In this document: positions 22,701-33,725 of the stretch, piece by piece
Layout of the letters: each line of letters starts with the position of its first letter
Position numbering within the stretch: the first letter of the stretch is position 1
Notes under the pieces: model-generated
The model's input: the letters and a program-made list of their open reading frames with translations, nothing else
Database searches by the model: none
What the model was told of the DNA's origin: nothing
Made by a program: the position numbers and the translations under genes
Assembly (NCBI GenBank): GCA_024704765.1
Contig: JAKMXF010000221.1
Span: 1-64,000, forward strand
Direction of reading: 5' to 3'
Source of the DNA: Oopsacas minuta
Taxonomy: Eukaryota; Porifera; Hexactinellida; Lyssacinosida; Leucopsacidae
DNA length: 64,000 nucleotides

Positions 22701-22898
22701 GTCAATAAAAATAGATCGTATTTGTTTACTAGTCAGGTTGTGATCCATTCTTATTTGTTGTTTATTATTATTGTTGCTTGATAAATAAGGCTGTTGTTGT
22801 TGTTGTTGTTGTTGCTGACGGTAGATTGTAAACTTTGATGAATGAAGGGTTCTATTGAATCTATCAGTTATTAGCTTCAAGGCAGAGCCTATTGACAT
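19797..22898 (-). CDS. AARS1: Alanyl-tRNA synthetase with N-terminal extension
   Basis: Class II synthetase that charges tRNA-Ala. The 1,033-residue frame has no intron. The catalytic core has TNAGMNQYKDIF, CVRAGGKHNDLDDVG, HHTFFEMLGNWSFGDYF and DHIRTLTITLSDG. The editing domain carries zinc-binding HTGTH (652-656) and CGGTH (Cys770, His774). The C-Ala domain ends with GKGGGRDMVAQGTG. The first 50 residues lie ahead of the usual family start. They are basic and hydroxylated (LITDRFNRTLHSSKF), followed by nine glutamines, and look like a mitochondrial presequence. Met51 (codon at 22746-22748, MDHNLTSKQIR) matches the normal cytosolic start. One gene may therefore serve both compartments. Confidence 0.95.
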   Translation of the reverse strand: MSIGSALKLITDRFNRTLHSSKFTIYRQQQQQQQQQPYLSSNNNNKQQIRMDHNLTSKQIRSIFIDYFKDKHDHLYVPSSSTIPVDDNTLLFTNAGMNQYKDIFLGRVDPGSAKATWKRTVNSQKCVRAGGKHNDLDDVGKDVYHHTFFEMLGNWSFGDYFKREAIEMGWDLLTNVYKIPRERLYVTYFGGDSKSGLDADLETKQIWLDIGIPESRVLPFDMRDNFWEMGETGPCGPCSEIHFDRIGDRDAAPLVNMDDPDVLEIWNLVFIQFDRQSDNSLKLLPKKHVDTGMGFERLTSVIQGKRSNYDTDLFQPIFHEISQKCSIAPYSGLVGEADINGIDMAYRVVADHIRTLTITLSDGGRPDQSGQGYVLKRLLRRAVRYATEKLNASPGVLGSLVHSVVAMLGDVFPEVTKCPDDLQRLIDKEERQFLLTLKRGVKVFSQKADSLIKSGSTSVPGDLAWQMYDTYGFPLDLTRLMAEEKKLCIDQVGYESAKLKAQAIARGETNVEEVRIDLDVHSIDSLKNNSVPLTDDVYKYSYETDNEDYRLAGCEGTVLAILLLDKQFVGSAANQAVGLVLDKTCFYAENGGQLCDTGFISKGEEVEVVIDRVQVKGGYVIHVGQLEGTISVGDTVTLDVNEERRRGLMNNHTGTHVLNFGLRSVLGNADQRGSLVAPDRLRFDFTADQPMTTDQVKSTEGVCQTLIRSEFPVYTQEIELARAKEVKGLRAMFEEGYPEMVRMVTIGIPIDTIMQDPSGPTALQYSVELCGGTHLRNSKHILELAIMSQEPNAAGVRRIEAVTGREAVLVRQNAVSLGKRITQGIKDIEDAVSNNLLTLKRALTKLSELKEGADGKGGIKREFVPIWFKDELREKLDSVKDKFEKTEREQYNALKKIALQHTQEIIDTAQKDNKFLVFIVKAGAMMKALEESMKKFKADFPQTPVLLLSSGLEDGQNKIICYVHVPKSVVQLKEGSMKASEWVHRVMPVINGKGGGRDMVAQGTGTKVEAMDEAIQVATIFAKEALTVGKKSS
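22791..22817 (-). repeat. Polyglutamine-coding trinucleotide repeat
   Basis: Nine consecutive CAA/CAG codons (read on the minus strand) inside the N-terminal extension of the alanyl-tRNA synthetase. A short Asn run follows nine codons later in the same extension. The repeat is upstream of the presumed cytosolic start, so length changes would alter only the longer form. Confidence 0.9.
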
Positions 22899-24082
22899 AA
22901 GAGTTCGTGAATGGGACAGGAGAGATCCGATTCTATGAACAAGGAAAATACTCTCCCAAAGTTAATTAACGTAGGTTACAGTATAGTTAGGGTCGTTTAT
23001 AGTTTCCCCCACGACCCCCACGATGGGACCAAAATCCTATTCATAATGAAGAGAGATTTCATGATGATTAACTGAATTCAATACTAATGCCATGGGAAAA
23101 CGACCCTGTGTATATATAGCGACTGGTCACGGCTTAAAAATCAAAGAAAAGAATTTTGAGACTTTTTAAAACTTAATGAACTGATTAGATACAAATTAAA
23201 TGTGACAGCCATGTAATTAATACTTCAGTGGCTCAATTAATCAGTTATGAGTGTTGATATACAAGATTCAATAAAGTCGGTAACTAATTATACATTAAGA
23301 TGATTTAATGCAATCAATGCCATGTATACACCTCATCGATATTTCCTAATAATCCAATTCAAGAATTATGTACCTGAGCATTACAACTTCATGTTGAAAC
23401 AGATGAGGAGTTCATCTAAAAACATACATACTAGAATTCTGTTTTGAAATTCATCGCAGAACCCAGATTAAATCGTGAGAATCCGGGTATTAACAAGTAA
23501 TCAGTGGAATTTGTCAACAGATCGCGGTGAAAATAACTATTAATATATTTATTGGATCAAAGATCTTACCGAAATATGTACGAATCAGTTATAGAAAATT
23601 CTATCACAGTAAACTCCCGGAATATCGAACACGGGTATATCGAAGTCTAAAACTATACAAATAGTGGCCCAAGCCGTCAAATTGGTGGCAAGGTCCCCTA
23701 TTGTATCAAAATTTTGTATAATAACCTCCCTCGAGGAATAAGGTAAAAGCAAATAAGATTGACTAAAGTTTAATGTACATTTCTAAATGCATAAGAACTA
23801 CCTTCATATAATCTATATTCAAGTGTTGGTATGCACTGGTAATACAATTTAATAATGTATAAGAATATTAGAGTAGGAACAAGTTGGCATCTCAACATGA
23901 CAATAATTATTAGCCAATTAAAGTTGTTGATCATTTATACAAAAAGTCATTCAAGAATTAAGTCATAACATGGAACGATACAAAATAGACTGGTTAGTAA
24001 TACAAAGGTTGAGTTGTAAAATTGGGCACGGTCAGTTGGCCAACAGACAGATGCTTTAACAATACATATGTCGCTGGGGTCA
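22899..24082. other. Intergenic spacer, AT-rich
   Basis: About 1.2 kb between the alanyl-tRNA synthetase start and the GSK3 stop. No coding segment was recognised. Near 23607 a stretch CAGTAAACTCCCGGAATATC resembles one end of a Tc1/pogo-type element, but no matching opposite end was found. Confidence 0.4.
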
Positions 24083-25372
24083 CTATTTACGCGAAGAACT
24101 TACTAGTGAGTCCTCAATAATGCCCCCATCATCTTGACTACTATGTTTCAAGTCCTGGGAGTGTGAATTCGCCCCTGGACGCATATATGGGGGAAGGAGG
24201 ATATGGTTGAGACCCGGAGCAATCGATAACTCTCTTTCTGTAAAGTTAAACAGTTCCGGGAGAGGTCGTCCGTTGGGAAGTCTAGCGTCCGGAGCTCTGA
24301 GCTCATCGAAGAAGTTATGCGCGCAGGAGTCGAGGGGGTGTAGTCGTTTAGAGGGCGTGTACTCGAGCAGACGGGAGGCTAAGTTGATAGCTTCTGGAGA
24401 GGTACGAGGTCGGAATACCTTGTTCCAGGGGTGAGGTTTGATTTGTGGAAACTTGAACTCGGTGTAATTGGGATTCATTTCCATAATCTGTTCCTTACAA
24501 GGCGTGCCTAGGACCTTTATAATCTCCACCAACTGATCAACCCCAGAGTCTCCAGGGAATATAGGCTGACCTAGGAGAAGTTCTGCCATGACACAACCAG
24601 CTGACCAGATATCTATATGGGAAGTATAGTCCTGAGCCCCAAATATCAGCTCGGGAGCTCTGTAGTAACGACTACAGATGTATGATACATTAGGCTCTCC
24701 CTTTACTAGCTTCTTAGCACTACCGAAATCACACAACTTGAGCACTCCACTCTCTGGATCAAGTAACAGGTTCTGAGGCTTGATGTCACGGTGACACACC
24801 CCCATGGAGTGAATGTATGCGAGTGAACGGAAGACTTGATACATGTAGATCTTGATATAGAAGGGAGGAATGTTCTGCTTAGACTTGGCATAATGTCTGG
24901 CTACTTTGTACACAGTCTCTGGTACATATTCTAATACGAGGTTCAAATATATTTCTTCTCTCTTCTCTCCGTCTGTGTAGAAGAAATATAGGAGATTCAC
25001 AATATTACAATGGTCTAGTGTCCTCATTATTTGGAGTTCTCGATTTTTAAATCTTTTATCCTGTAATACTTTCTTTATTGCTACCAATTCTCCACAGTCC
25101 ACGAATCTAGCTCGGTATACGATGCCAAATGAACCGTTACCGATAACCTTCAGGTCAGAATAGACAATATCTTTCTGAATATCTGGAGGACCTCTGCCCT
25201 CGGTGGCGGTTATGGTTGTTATCTTAAAGCCTTTGTCATCTCGAACGACTTTGAGACCAAGATTTACTGAAGACCGGTTGCTAGCTTGTATTTCAGCGAA
25301 ACTGGTGGTCCTTGCCCTCCCGGATATGTCTCGAGTAGGTGCCTGGGGTTGAGGGAGACCGCGTGACGACAT
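24083..25372 (-). CDS. GSK3: Glycogen synthase kinase 3
   Basis: CMGC-family Ser/Thr kinase acting in insulin, Wnt and developmental signalling. Single exon, 429 residues (vertebrate beta form 420). The kinase domain has the glycine loop GNGSFGIVY, catalytic Lys100 in VAIK, the [11 protein letters not shown] segment typical of GSK3, HRD (195-197), DFG (216-218) and the activation-loop tyrosine Tyr231 in [13 protein letters not shown]. The primed-substrate pocket residues appear intact. The N-terminus contains RARTTSFAE, with Ser24 at the position of the inhibitory AKT site, so upstream inhibition is likely conserved. The C-terminal tail is short and Ser-rich. Confidence 0.97.
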   Translation of the reverse strand: MSSRGLPQPQAPTRDISGRARTTSFAEIQASNRSSVNLGLKVVRDDKGFKITTITATEGRGPPDIQKDIVYSDLKVIGNGSFGIVYRARFVDCGELVAIKKVLQDKRFKNRELQIMRTLDHCNIVNLLYFFYTDGEKREEIYLNLVLEYVPETVYKVARHYAKSKQNIPPFYIKIYMYQVFRSLAYIHSMGVCHRDIKPQNLLLDPESGVLKLCDFGSAKKLVKGEPNVSYICSRYYRAPELIFGAQDYTSHIDIWSAGCVMAELLLGQPIFPGDSGVDQLVEIIKVLGTPCKEQIMEMNPNYTEFKFPQIKPHPWNKVFRPRTSPEAINLASRLLEYTPSKRLHPLDSCAHNFFDELRAPDARLPNGRPLPELFNFTERELSIAPGLNHILLPPYMRPGANSHSQDLKHSSQDDGGIIEDSLVSSSRK

Positions 25373-27175
25373 TATGAAATATTTATAAAATATGTTTTTG
25401 TAAATTAGTTATTTTGAGGTGTAGTAAGTAAGTCAGTAGACTCTGTATAAGTGGTAATAATGAGCCAAATGAAGTGGCTAATAGCTAATTCTTATACAAT
25501 AGTAGACATTTATTCATCAGAATATGTAATTTAGTAATATTATTTCGCAGGGACGAGATACTGCTCAAAAAACAAGAGAAGGTACACAAAAGAGAAAATA
25601 CTATCTGTAGCGATAAATATTATGTTTTGCCAAATAATTTACTATATATATTATACAAACAGACAAGTAATTGCAGACTATAACTTTGGTATACTGTGTA
25701 GGCAAGTATCATCATTTGTTAGGAAAGGGCAGACCACCAATGATAAGTATGCGTTCATTACCAGAGACTAATTATGAGCAATTGAATAGCATATAATTTG
25801 TAAAAACTATGGATGAGTATTTGCAATGATAATTGTCAAACTATTTTACTTGAAAATGGTCGTTTATTTCAAAATACATATAATGTTATATCTGTAAATA
25901 AGCAAACATACATCGCAACTCTAAAATATAGAAAGGATCCATGACCATGACTTATATACAAAACGCTATGATTCAGTATTTATATTCTAAGGAAAGAAGT
26001 CGATAAAAATGTGGAATAAATAAATCGATTAGAATGATAGCATTTCAAACGATACGATCTGTAGTTAGACAAGAGAGTGAACGTAATCCTAACTCAATGT
26101 GTTTGTGTTAAACCTTGGGAATAGCATTGATTTAATTAAACTCTCTCATTGTTCATATGATTCAACTATTAGGGCTGTTGGCTTCGGTCAAGTATTCTGT
26201 AGGTATCTTAGCAGTATCATACACATTACATGTGTAGTGATTTTAGTAATGTAATTTGAATATACACATTTTATTCCCAGGTTGAAGTTATTATTTCTAA
26301 GAAATTAGACACAAATTTAAAGGGGAGATTTGAGTGAACTTGCTGTAAAATGATCATAATATGAAAGCAAAATAAATTGTAATAGTAATAGTCTGTTCAA
26401 TGGTACAGTATGATTAACTAAACAATACCACGCCCATACGATGAAATGACAAACGGGGGTATATCATGATATAATCAATACAGATGCAATATCAACAACG
26501 AAAGAGTTTCAGGTCCAGAGTACTGTGTATTGCTAGCATGATATTTGTAATATTAATAAGACCCCTCTAATTATGTTAAACATAATTATTATTACACATT
26601 ATGGGTGTATGATGAGTTAAACTACCAAATAGTTAGCAAGGATATGCAATACTTATAGGTAAATCAGCTAGAAAAATGATGAATGATTCCTACGATAGTC
26701 CTAATATTTATTGACCCGGTTCACTTGGCCACTTCGCAACTTATACGTCATATCCATTATATATCTTGTGTTTAGATTGTTTTCTAAAACAAAAATAACA
26801 CAAATTGAAAATAACCGCCCTTATTGAATCAAATATTTGCAAAGAAGAAGGTTTTTAACTAAGGTGATTCTACATACTATAACAAACATGAAAATGTGAG
26901 TTTTCTGATCCTATTATAGATTACTTTAATATATTTATCAAAACCTGACAAACTGACAACAAACAGCAACAAGTGAGATTTAATAAATAGGTTGTGAGCA
27001 AAATAATATATATCTAAGGAAAAAATTGAAAACTAAACTAACTGATGCATTTGATTGAGTTAAAAAATAAATAGTTACGAGCTTATCAAATGAGAGCTGT
27101 TCTGTAATTAGTAAGTTGATCGTGTGAGTTAATTGCTAGTAAGTGATGAGTAAATTATAGAGTAATGGGAGGGGA
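25373..27175. other. 1.8-kb intergenic region upstream of GSK3
   Basis: One of the longest gene-free stretches here, between the GSK3 start and the SOX stop. Very AT-rich, with no coding signal, clear repeat or RNA gene seen. It could hold the GSK3 promoter, SOX 3' UTR and distal regulatory DNA. Confidence 0.4.
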
Positions 27176-28222
27176 TCACTGTAGGTCTTGAGAACTACAT
27201 TCTGAAGATGATTCTGTCATATGCAAGGGTCCCATTGGATGAAGGGAGGGAGGATGATTATTGAAATAAATAGGGTTAATTTGATGAGCTTCAGGTACTG
27301 AGGATAAGGATTGTCTCTTGTATAAGGCTTGATGGTCAAATTCTACCGGGAGACCTGCTTGCATGGCGTAAGGAGACGGTAGATAGAGTCTGTCATCATA
27401 AGGGACACAGCATGCACTAGGGGAGAGAGGAGGAGATATTATCCTGTAGGTAGGACTACCCGAATCATCATGTGGTTTAATAGGTGACCTAATTGTTAAA
27501 GGAGGATTTTGAGACCAGTTCTTCACTTCAGAAACTGGTAGATATCCTTCTGAAGGAATTGAGTGGTAAGGATTATTTGAGTGTATAGAATTGTGTTCAG
27601 GATTATAGTGGGGTGTGTAACCGGTGTTATGATCTATATAAGGACTGAAGAAGTAGGAGGGGAAGTGAGGTAGGTTGAATGCAGCCTGATTGAAGGAGTG
27701 AGGAGCATTTGCATAAGAATAATTGTCACTACCATTATTTATATATTCAACTTGTTGTGTAACAGCTGGGATAGAGGATTCTGGCTTGAATTGATCAGAG
27801 AATAGATTCTGTGATTGTGAGAGTAGAGCAGGCCGTTTAGCTCTTGATGACAGATCCATATTAATTCTCAAATGACCATCTCTATTATGTTTATCTAACT
27901 TATTAAGATTCTCTAACTTTTTCTTCCTAGGCTTATATCTATACTGAGGATATTTCTGTATATGAGTCTCCCGTATACGCTTAGCTTCTATCCGGAAAGG
28001 AGACTTGTCTTCGTCACTAAGTTCTCTCCAAGACACACCCAGCTGTTTTGAAATCTCTGCGTTGTGAAGTTTGGGATTTTCTTGAGCTATCTTCCTGCGA
28101 GCATCCCTTGCCCACACCATGAACGCGTTCATGGGTCTTTTTACATGTTTCTCGTCAATAATAACAGTCCCGTCTCTATCTAAGTCACCAGGTACTTCTA
28201 AGTTCTGTAAGGGTGTGTCCAT
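27176..28222 (-). CDS. SOX-family HMG-box transcription factor
   Basis: Single-exon 348-residue protein. The first ATG in frame is at 28222 ([12 protein letters not shown]). The open frame extends 15 codons further, but without an ATG. The HMG box begins about 26 residues in with [19 protein letters not shown] and continues through [22 protein letters not shown] and [13 protein letters not shown], so the DNA-wedge and minor-groove residues are present. The basic tail is a nuclear localisation signal. The rest is Pro/Ser/Tyr/His-rich, as in SOX activation domains. The box has features of groups B, C and F, and I cannot place it in one group without a tree. Confidence 0.9.
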   Translation of the reverse strand: MDTPLQNLEVPGDLDRDGTVIIDEKHVKRPMNAFMVWARDARRKIAQENPKLHNAEISKQLGVSWRELSDEDKSPFRIEAKRIRETHIQKYPQYRYKPRKKKLENLNKLDKHNRDGHLRINMDLSSRAKRPALLSQSQNLFSDQFKPESSIPAVTQQVEYINNGSDNYSYANAPHSFNQAAFNLPHFPSYFFSPYIDHNTGYTPHYNPEHNSIHSNNPYHSIPSEGYLPVSEVKNWSQNPPLTIRSPIKPHDDSGSPTYRIISPPLSPSACCVPYDDRLYLPSPYAMQAGLPVEFDHQALYKRQSLSSVPEAHQINPIYFNNHPPSLHPMGPLHMTESSSECSSQDLQ

Positions 28223-28267
28223 TGTTCTGAGAGGATAAATAGTAATTAATAAATTCCCTGGCTTCAA

Positions 28268-28610
28268 TTAATGAAATACAAATACTTGAGTAATTAAGTC
28301 TAACAACTCGATAAATATATGCTTATTTCTAGCAATGGTTAGTTGAATTAGAAATCGGTAATTCAACTTTTCTCTTCAAATCTATCAAACAAACATTAAT
28401 ATAGTAATTATCTAAATATCAACAGAGAACATCCTAGATGTCATATCGAGACAGAGAATAGATTTGGGATTGAAAGGTAAAAATAAACGCAATTCTGCAA
28501 AAACACAAGCAGAACTATAAAGTACTTGGAGTATTAAACAAATCCAAATCTCTCTATCTCACTTCGGACACCCTAGTACTATACACCATAGTGGCTGGTT
28601 AGTTGAGCAC
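28268..28610. other. Intergenic spacer, nothing recognised
   Basis: AT-rich spacer between the SOX gene and the CARM1 stop. No coding or repeat signal seen. Confidence 0.4.
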
Positions 28611-30242
28611 TCAGTAAGGTGTGTAGACAGCCTTGGGTTGTAGGCCGGGGTTCGTTTGAGGCTGACCGGTACCAGCCCCTAGGGGTATATTGGAGACCAT
28701 AATGTTCCCTGTGTTAGGGTCCTGTTGGTAAACAGCTGGCATTTGGTTAGGCACGTATTGCTGCATGTTAAGAGCATCTGTGATAGATTGGTTGTTGACA
28801 GGTACTGGCATCGGTTGAGCTGTCACGATAGAGTTTATGTATGCTTCCGTAGGAGATACGTAAGTAGAACCGGGGGGTGGGGTGGGATTTATGCCTGTGT
28901 ACCTGAAGTAGGGATTCTTGAGATCTAAAGAGTTATAGGACCTTATTCCTGATCCTTGTAGACCTATGTCTATCTCCATGTCATAGCTCTGTCTCATCGT
29001 AGCTTTCATCACAAGTCGACCTTCTAATACTTGTCCCATTTTAGCAAAGATAGGGAATTTGAGCAGACAGCGTACCTGGTACCAGTGAGTCAGCTGTTGA
29101 GTAGGGGAGGTGGAGAGCCAGATGGTCTTGAGACTACCCATGAATGCTACTTCAAACCAAAAAGCAAGCCCGTGTACCATAGCGGTTGTGAGTATTGTGA
29201 ACTGGAAGGGTATTGATATTTCTTCAAAATCAGATTCCTTCACTGTTAGGAAGTTAGCATTATGTTTCAAAGGCTTAGCAGTGAGAATACGAATATCAAA
29301 CGTGTCTACTACTGGTTGCTTGAAGTACTCTTCAAATGCTTGTTCTCTCAGATGTGATATATCTACTCCATAGAAGGATTGCTGATACCAAAAATTAGAC
29401 TTGCTATATTGCTCCATGTATAATGCTTCGTCTGAGAAAGGGGCTAGATAGAGGTCTCCTTGTGTGGGGAACATGTTCCCTCCTTGCTTTAGGAATTTAC
29501 GCGAGTGTACAAAACTTTCCAACATCCGTTCATTGTACAGCATATAACCCATAGGCTCAGAGATGATAGTATCTATTTCCTCAGGAATATCTACTTCTTC
29601 AATTTTCCCATACATAACAATAATCTTATCAGAGAGATTATTCTTACGGACCAGCTCATCACAGTGTAGAGCCATAGAGCTAGCTTCTACTGCATATACT
29701 CTACGTGCTCCTGCCTGTATAGCGAAGAAGGATAGTATACCAGAACCTGCTCCTACATCGAGCACTATCTTGTCTTGGAAGTCTGGATAGTTTTGTAACA
29801 TAGCATTCTGATAGGTAGAAGTACGTATAAAGTCTTGCATCATATTCTGTTGCTGGGACAGATAGCCATAGAATTGAAAATATTGCTTAGCAGAAGCAGA
29901 TTCAGTGCGCTGAGTAAACACACTCTCTTTTGATTTCGCGACAGAAATCAGCTGATAGAAACGATTGTTGTCTTCTAGATTGGAAAGTTTGAGTAGATAG
30001 GTAGCATCTTCCTGAATGTGAATGAAGTAGCAATGAGCATCATTACGAAAGAACTCAATCGTATCGTCCAGATTAAAATTGAGTAAGGCTTCATTCTGGT
30101 CGTTCTGGAGGTAACACGTTATACAGCCGATAACTCGCTTCACCAGAAATGTGCCACTACCCATCTCAACCACAGACGAGTCTTCATTGACACGCTTGAT
30201 ATTGACATTTCTGAAGGTAGCAGTTGAGTCATGCGAGGACAT
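28611..30242 (-). CDS. CARM1: Histone-arginine methyltransferase CARM1 (PRMT4)
   Basis: Type I protein arginine methyltransferase that acts as a transcriptional coactivator and methylates histone H3 and splicing factors. Single exon, 543 residues. An N-terminal PH-like domain (about 1-105) is CARM1-specific. The methyltransferase core has [17 protein letters not shown], the S-adenosylmethionine loop [11 protein letters not shown] (160-170), the double-E loop with Glu229 and Glu238 in [16 protein letters not shown], and the THW loop LTHWYQ. The beta barrel is complete. A Pro/Gln/Asn-rich tail follows. It is shorter than in vertebrates (about 608 residues), mainly in this tail. Confidence 0.96.
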   Translation of the reverse strand: MSSHDSTATFRNVNIKRVNEDSSVVEMGSGTFLVKRVIGCITCYLQNDQNEALLNFNLDDTIEFFRNDAHCYFIHIQEDATYLLKLSNLEDNNRFYQLISVAKSKESVFTQRTESASAKQYFQFYGYLSQQQNMMQDFIRTSTYQNAMLQNYPDFQDKIVLDVGAGSGILSFFAIQAGARRVYAVEASSMALHCDELVRKNNLSDKIIVMYGKIEEVDIPEEIDTIISEPMGYMLYNERMLESFVHSRKFLKQGGNMFPTQGDLYLAPFSDEALYMEQYSKSNFWYQQSFYGVDISHLREQAFEEYFKQPVVDTFDIRILTAKPLKHNANFLTVKESDFEEISIPFQFTILTTAMVHGLAFWFEVAFMGSLKTIWLSTSPTQQLTHWYQVRCLLKFPIFAKMGQVLEGRLVMKATMRQSYDMEIDIGLQGSGIRSYNSLDLKNPYFRYTGINPTPPPGSTYVSPTEAYINSIVTAQPMPVPVNNQSITDALNMQQYVPNQMPAVYQQDPNTGNIMVSNIPLGAGTGQPQTNPGLQPKAVYTPY

Positions 30243-30709
30243 TCCTATAGAATGTTGTGTTATCTACACACCCTATTCTCTGCCGACACTAAAATTGCAG
30301 TCCCACCCAAACGTGCAAGCGATCACTTTCATGAACAATTACTCGGGTTTATGATATTTGCAAATTTGGTGGAGTTATATTAAAATAATGTTCAGGCGGG
30401 TAAACTTACATTTTATGATATTATCGCAAGTATATGAGGAAAGATTGTTCGGATATTTGTTGCACAAGCGAAGGTAACACTATGCAAAACAAAGCTCCCA
30501 CCCAACTTAATAATTAATGGAATATTATATCGATAAAACTATTATTTGAGGTTTCCCTGTGGAAAAATTAAACTGACACAAATAAAACCATATTATGATA
30601 GCTCATAATAGTTAGAATTGTCTATTCCATGGCATCGCATGCCTTTATCATGTTTAAATTGCAGCAGGTAGTTACAAATATATTCTACACTAATCCTTGG
30701 TACAAAATG
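30243..30709. other. Intergenic spacer, nothing recognised
   Basis: AT-rich spacer between the CARM1 start and the KIAA1143-like stop. No coding, repeat or RNA signal was recognised. Confidence 0.4.
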
Positions 30710-31234
30710 CTAGTCATCATTAGAAGATTCATCTTCATCAGAAGGAATGCAAGTTAGTAGCCGTTTATTCACTTGCTTTTCTTTACTTCTCTTACTACTG
30801 TTATTATCTGCTTCTAATTGATCATCTTCAGACGCTCGCTTTTTCTTAGAGCTGCTAGGTGGTGGGGGTCTATAAACTATCTTTCCATCGCGCTTTTCAT
30901 CATAAGGAAGTTTCGCAGCCTCTTTCAATGCCATTTCCTGTTCCTTTTTCTCACGCTCTGCAGCGATGGCAGCTAGATCTTTGCCTTCTAAAACATCTTT
31001 GAGATTTTCTTTAGTCATATCACAAGATTGTGATTCATCTATTGAGAGTTGATTGCTGTTAATCATCTCTAACAATTCTTGTTTAGGATCGATTTCATCT
31101 TCAGGTTTACCGCCCTCAGGTTCAAACTTATCACTGAGAGTAGGTCCTTCTATATAACCCGCCTTTTGTTTGAAAGCTCTTATAAAGCTAGGCTGAGACG
31201 GTTCACTGTAAGAAATCTGATTCTTCTTGGACAT
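30710..31234 (-). CDS. KIAA1143: KIAA1143 homologue (DUF4604-type nuclear protein)
   Basis: Single-exon 174-residue hydrophilic protein. The N-terminus (MSKKNQISYSEPSQPSFIRA followed by FKQKAGYIEGPT) matches the conserved start of the KIAA1143 family. The middle has an acidic region, and the end combines DGKIVYRPP with Lys/Ser-rich and Asp/Glu/Ser-rich tracts, as in the human protein. The function of the family is not established. The lysine clusters (KKKR) suggest a nuclear protein. It starts 665 bp from the first BPI gene, which runs the other way, so the interval is a shared divergent promoter region. Confidence 0.85.
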   Translation of the reverse strand: MSKKNQISYSEPSQPSFIRAFKQKAGYIEGPTLSDKFEPEGGKPEDEIDPKQELLEMINSNQLSIDESQSCDMTKENLKDVLEGKDLAAIAAEREKKEQEMALKEAAKLPYDEKRDGKIVYRPPPPSSSKKKRASEDDQLEADNNSSKRSKEKQVNKRLLTCIPSDEDESSNDD

Positions 31235-31899
31235 AGCAATTCACACTCGAATAAATTGCAACTGTAATTCATATGTAAGGTAAGATTGCTACGAACCATT
31301 GGAACGATATCCTTGGATAAACTATGAAGAAACCTTGCGGATATTCTATATTAATTAAAATTACATTGTCTTGGTTAGATCATACTGTACTTTTGTTATG
31401 CATGGGATATTTCAATATAATTATCTCAATGTCTGTAAGGAAATTTCCTTGAATTAGTAGGATCAGTAAAGTTGATGTTGTATATTACGAGTATAATTAT
31501 TGTAATATTAGCAAATCAAAACAAAAAAATAAGTTTATTAGTAACTAAATTATTGAAAGTACTGACACAAAGGTTCATTAATCCATCTTGAAAGTAATTA
31601 GATTGGGACATATCCACAGGTATTGTAATCATTTTGATTCGTATGTGGTAAAACTTATTAGTGTATTAATATCTATAGACAAATACTTTCCAGGAAATTG
31701 GACAATTGATATTATGCAATGTTTGCTTTAATGCTCAGTAAAATAATATTTCTTCCCAGATCACGTAATCAATAAAATATAATCATAATTCGCTGAAAAT
31801 AATATGTACTGTATGTATGCATTATATTGTCGCGTAGGTTAAATTACTTTTGAGATAAATACTTCACAAATAAATATTGAAGTAACATACAATTAAAAT
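31235..31899. other. Divergent promoter region, KIAA1143-like and BPI copy 1
   Basis: A 665-bp AT-rich interval between oppositely oriented genes, and the only strand switch in the left half of the window. It should contain both promoters. No motif stood out, and no coding segment was seen. Confidence 0.45.
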
Positions 31900-33411
31900 A
31901 TGGACTGTAAATCTCTACTAGCAATTGCAACATTAATATGCATCATCTCCTCAGGATCAGCTGATAGTCCCGGGGCGAGGATAGAAATTACGCAGAATGG
32001 ACTCAATTATATGATAGAACAAGCTCTACCATACTTGAAATCTACTCTGAATAGGATAAACATACCAGATATCAGTGGTAAAGATGAATGTGATTATTCA
32101 CTGAGTAATATCAACATCGGGGATATAGAACTCCCAGATATACAAGGAGTTACAGGTTCTGGTGGATTAACGCTAAAAGGAGACGGCATAGGCTTGAGCG
32201 GAGGGTTAGATTATTCTTACAAATGCCCTCTATGGATTCATGGGAGTGGGAACGTGGATCTGGATGTTACTGACGCTAGCCTCAGTTTCACACTCCTGGT
32301 GGATAAAGATGATACAGGCCATCCTGTCTTCAATCCTAATGGCTGTTCACTGGATATCTCGGATATCGACATAAAATTCCACGGATCGCTATCTTGGCTT
32401 GCGAATTTATTTAAAGGACTTATCGGAGATAAAATAAAATCATATGCTAATGATAACGCCTGCTCGAAACTATTAGAATTGATTCAACAAAAAGGAAATT
32501 CATTTTTGCAGGACTTCCAAACACAAAAGGCCATAGATGACAAAATAGTAATCGATTACTCTCTAATAACCAATCCAATATTCTCCAGCACAGACCTCGA
32601 AGTTGACATAAAAGGAGAATTTACTTCAATCAATCCAAACGCTGTCAAGCCTCCTTTTTCTCCCTCCGCTATACCACAAGCCAGCGAGTCCAGTAAAATG
32701 GCTTATCTAGTAGCTTCTACATACCTAGCAAACACTGCGGCATTCGTGATTAATGAAGAAGGTTACTTGCAGTACAACATTACTCCAGATACACTACCTG
32801 CTAAAGCAGAATTTTTGTTTACTACTTTGATTTTCCAGGATTTGATACCAGCCTTCTACAACAAATATCCTGACATGAACCTTACACTAAACATGTATGC
32901 AACCAAGCCACCAATTCTTAAAGTTACTCCTGGAGAAGCGAGGCTACAAGGAAGTGGAATTATCGAGTTTGCAGTTTATGATGCAAACTGTGATAACGCA
33001 ATAGTACACGCATTCAGTCTAGAGGTTGATGGAAGTACTGAAGTAGAAGTGGGATTGAAACAAGTTGCTGGAGCTACGAATGTAACTGGAAAGATTGAGT
33101 CACTCGATTTAGAAGTGTCTATACTGGACACAGAAGTAGGTACCATCAATAGCACTAAAATAAAGGACCTAATAGACCTAATAGGAACTAACCTGCTAGT
33201 ACCACTAGTGAATAAGTACACAGGTGTAGGATGGCCGATACCAATTATCTACGGGGTAGAGCTACAGAATACTGAAGTGACACTAGGAAACGATTATATA
33301 ATGATTAGTACAGATGTGGACTATGAACCTCAACTGTCTCAGCAGCAGAAACTAGAAGATGATGATAGCCAGCCTGTGATGAAGAGACTGACTTCTCGTG
33401 TACAGTTCTAA
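31900..33411 (+). CDS. BPI/LBP-family secreted lipid-binding protein, copy 1
   Basis: Single-exon 503-residue member of the BPI/LBP/CETP/PLTP family, whose members bind bacterial lipopolysaccharide or lipids with two joined barrels. A signal peptide (about 1-21) is followed by the family start motif PGARIEITQNGLNYM and IPDISG. The cysteine pair that forms the conserved barrel-1 disulphide is present (NGCSLDIS and NACSKLL). The second barrel has PAFYNKYPDMNLTL and KPPILKVTP. The C-terminus VDYEP is typical. Bases 32833-33150 are identical to copy 2. Whether it binds bacteria is inferred from family only. Confidence 0.92.
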   Translation: MDCKSLLAIATLICIISSGSADSPGARIEITQNGLNYMIEQALPYLKSTLNRINIPDISGKDECDYSLSNINIGDIELPDIQGVTGSGGLTLKGDGIGLSGGLDYSYKCPLWIHGSGNVDLDVTDASLSFTLLVDKDDTGHPVFNPNGCSLDISDIDIKFHGSLSWLANLFKGLIGDKIKSYANDNACSKLLELIQQKGNSFLQDFQTQKAIDDKIVIDYSLITNPIFSSTDLEVDIKGEFTSINPNAVKPPFSPSAIPQASESSKMAYLVASTYLANTAAFVINEEGYLQYNITPDTLPAKAEFLFTTLIFQDLIPAFYNKYPDMNLTLNMYATKPPILKVTPGEARLQGSGIIEFAVYDANCDNAIVHAFSLEVDGSTEVEVGLKQVAGATNVTGKIESLDLEVSILDTEVGTINSTKIKDLIDLIGTNLLVPLVNKYTGVGWPIPIIYGVELQNTEVTLGNDYIMISTDVDYEPQLSQQQKLEDDDSQPVMKRLTSRVQF

Positions 33412-33725
33412 TAATTTTAATACAGATTTGAACAATTGAACATTGCTTCCTTTGTAAAAACTCATATTGTAATTCCTACATAGCAGGGGAAGTGGGAGTT
33501 TGACTGTTAAAATAGTTAGACGTGATCGCCAATAAGTTAGGATTGGTCTTCGCAAAACAAAATATAAAATAATAATTATCCCTCGGTGAAAAGTTATAAT
33601 AAAGAAGTTTGATGTAATCTCTTACAGTATGATTGTATAATAGTGTAATCAGGATAAATTACTAACATTAGCTTACAGATAAATAATCCGTAAATATGAT
33701 ATTTTGATTAATACCAAACTCAAAG
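33412..33725. other. Intergenic spacer between BPI copies 1 and 2
   Basis: A 314-bp AT-rich interval carrying the 3' end of copy 1 and the promoter of copy 2. No other feature seen. Confidence 0.5.

Noticed and set aside
23600..23660. Possible single end of a Tc1/pogo-type transposon (CAGTAAACTCCCGGAATATC)
   Set aside because: No inverted partner or TA duplication was found, so it cannot be called an element.
28223..28267. 15-codon extension of the SOX protein
   Set aside because: It begins with TTG, not ATG. The first ATG in frame is at 28222.
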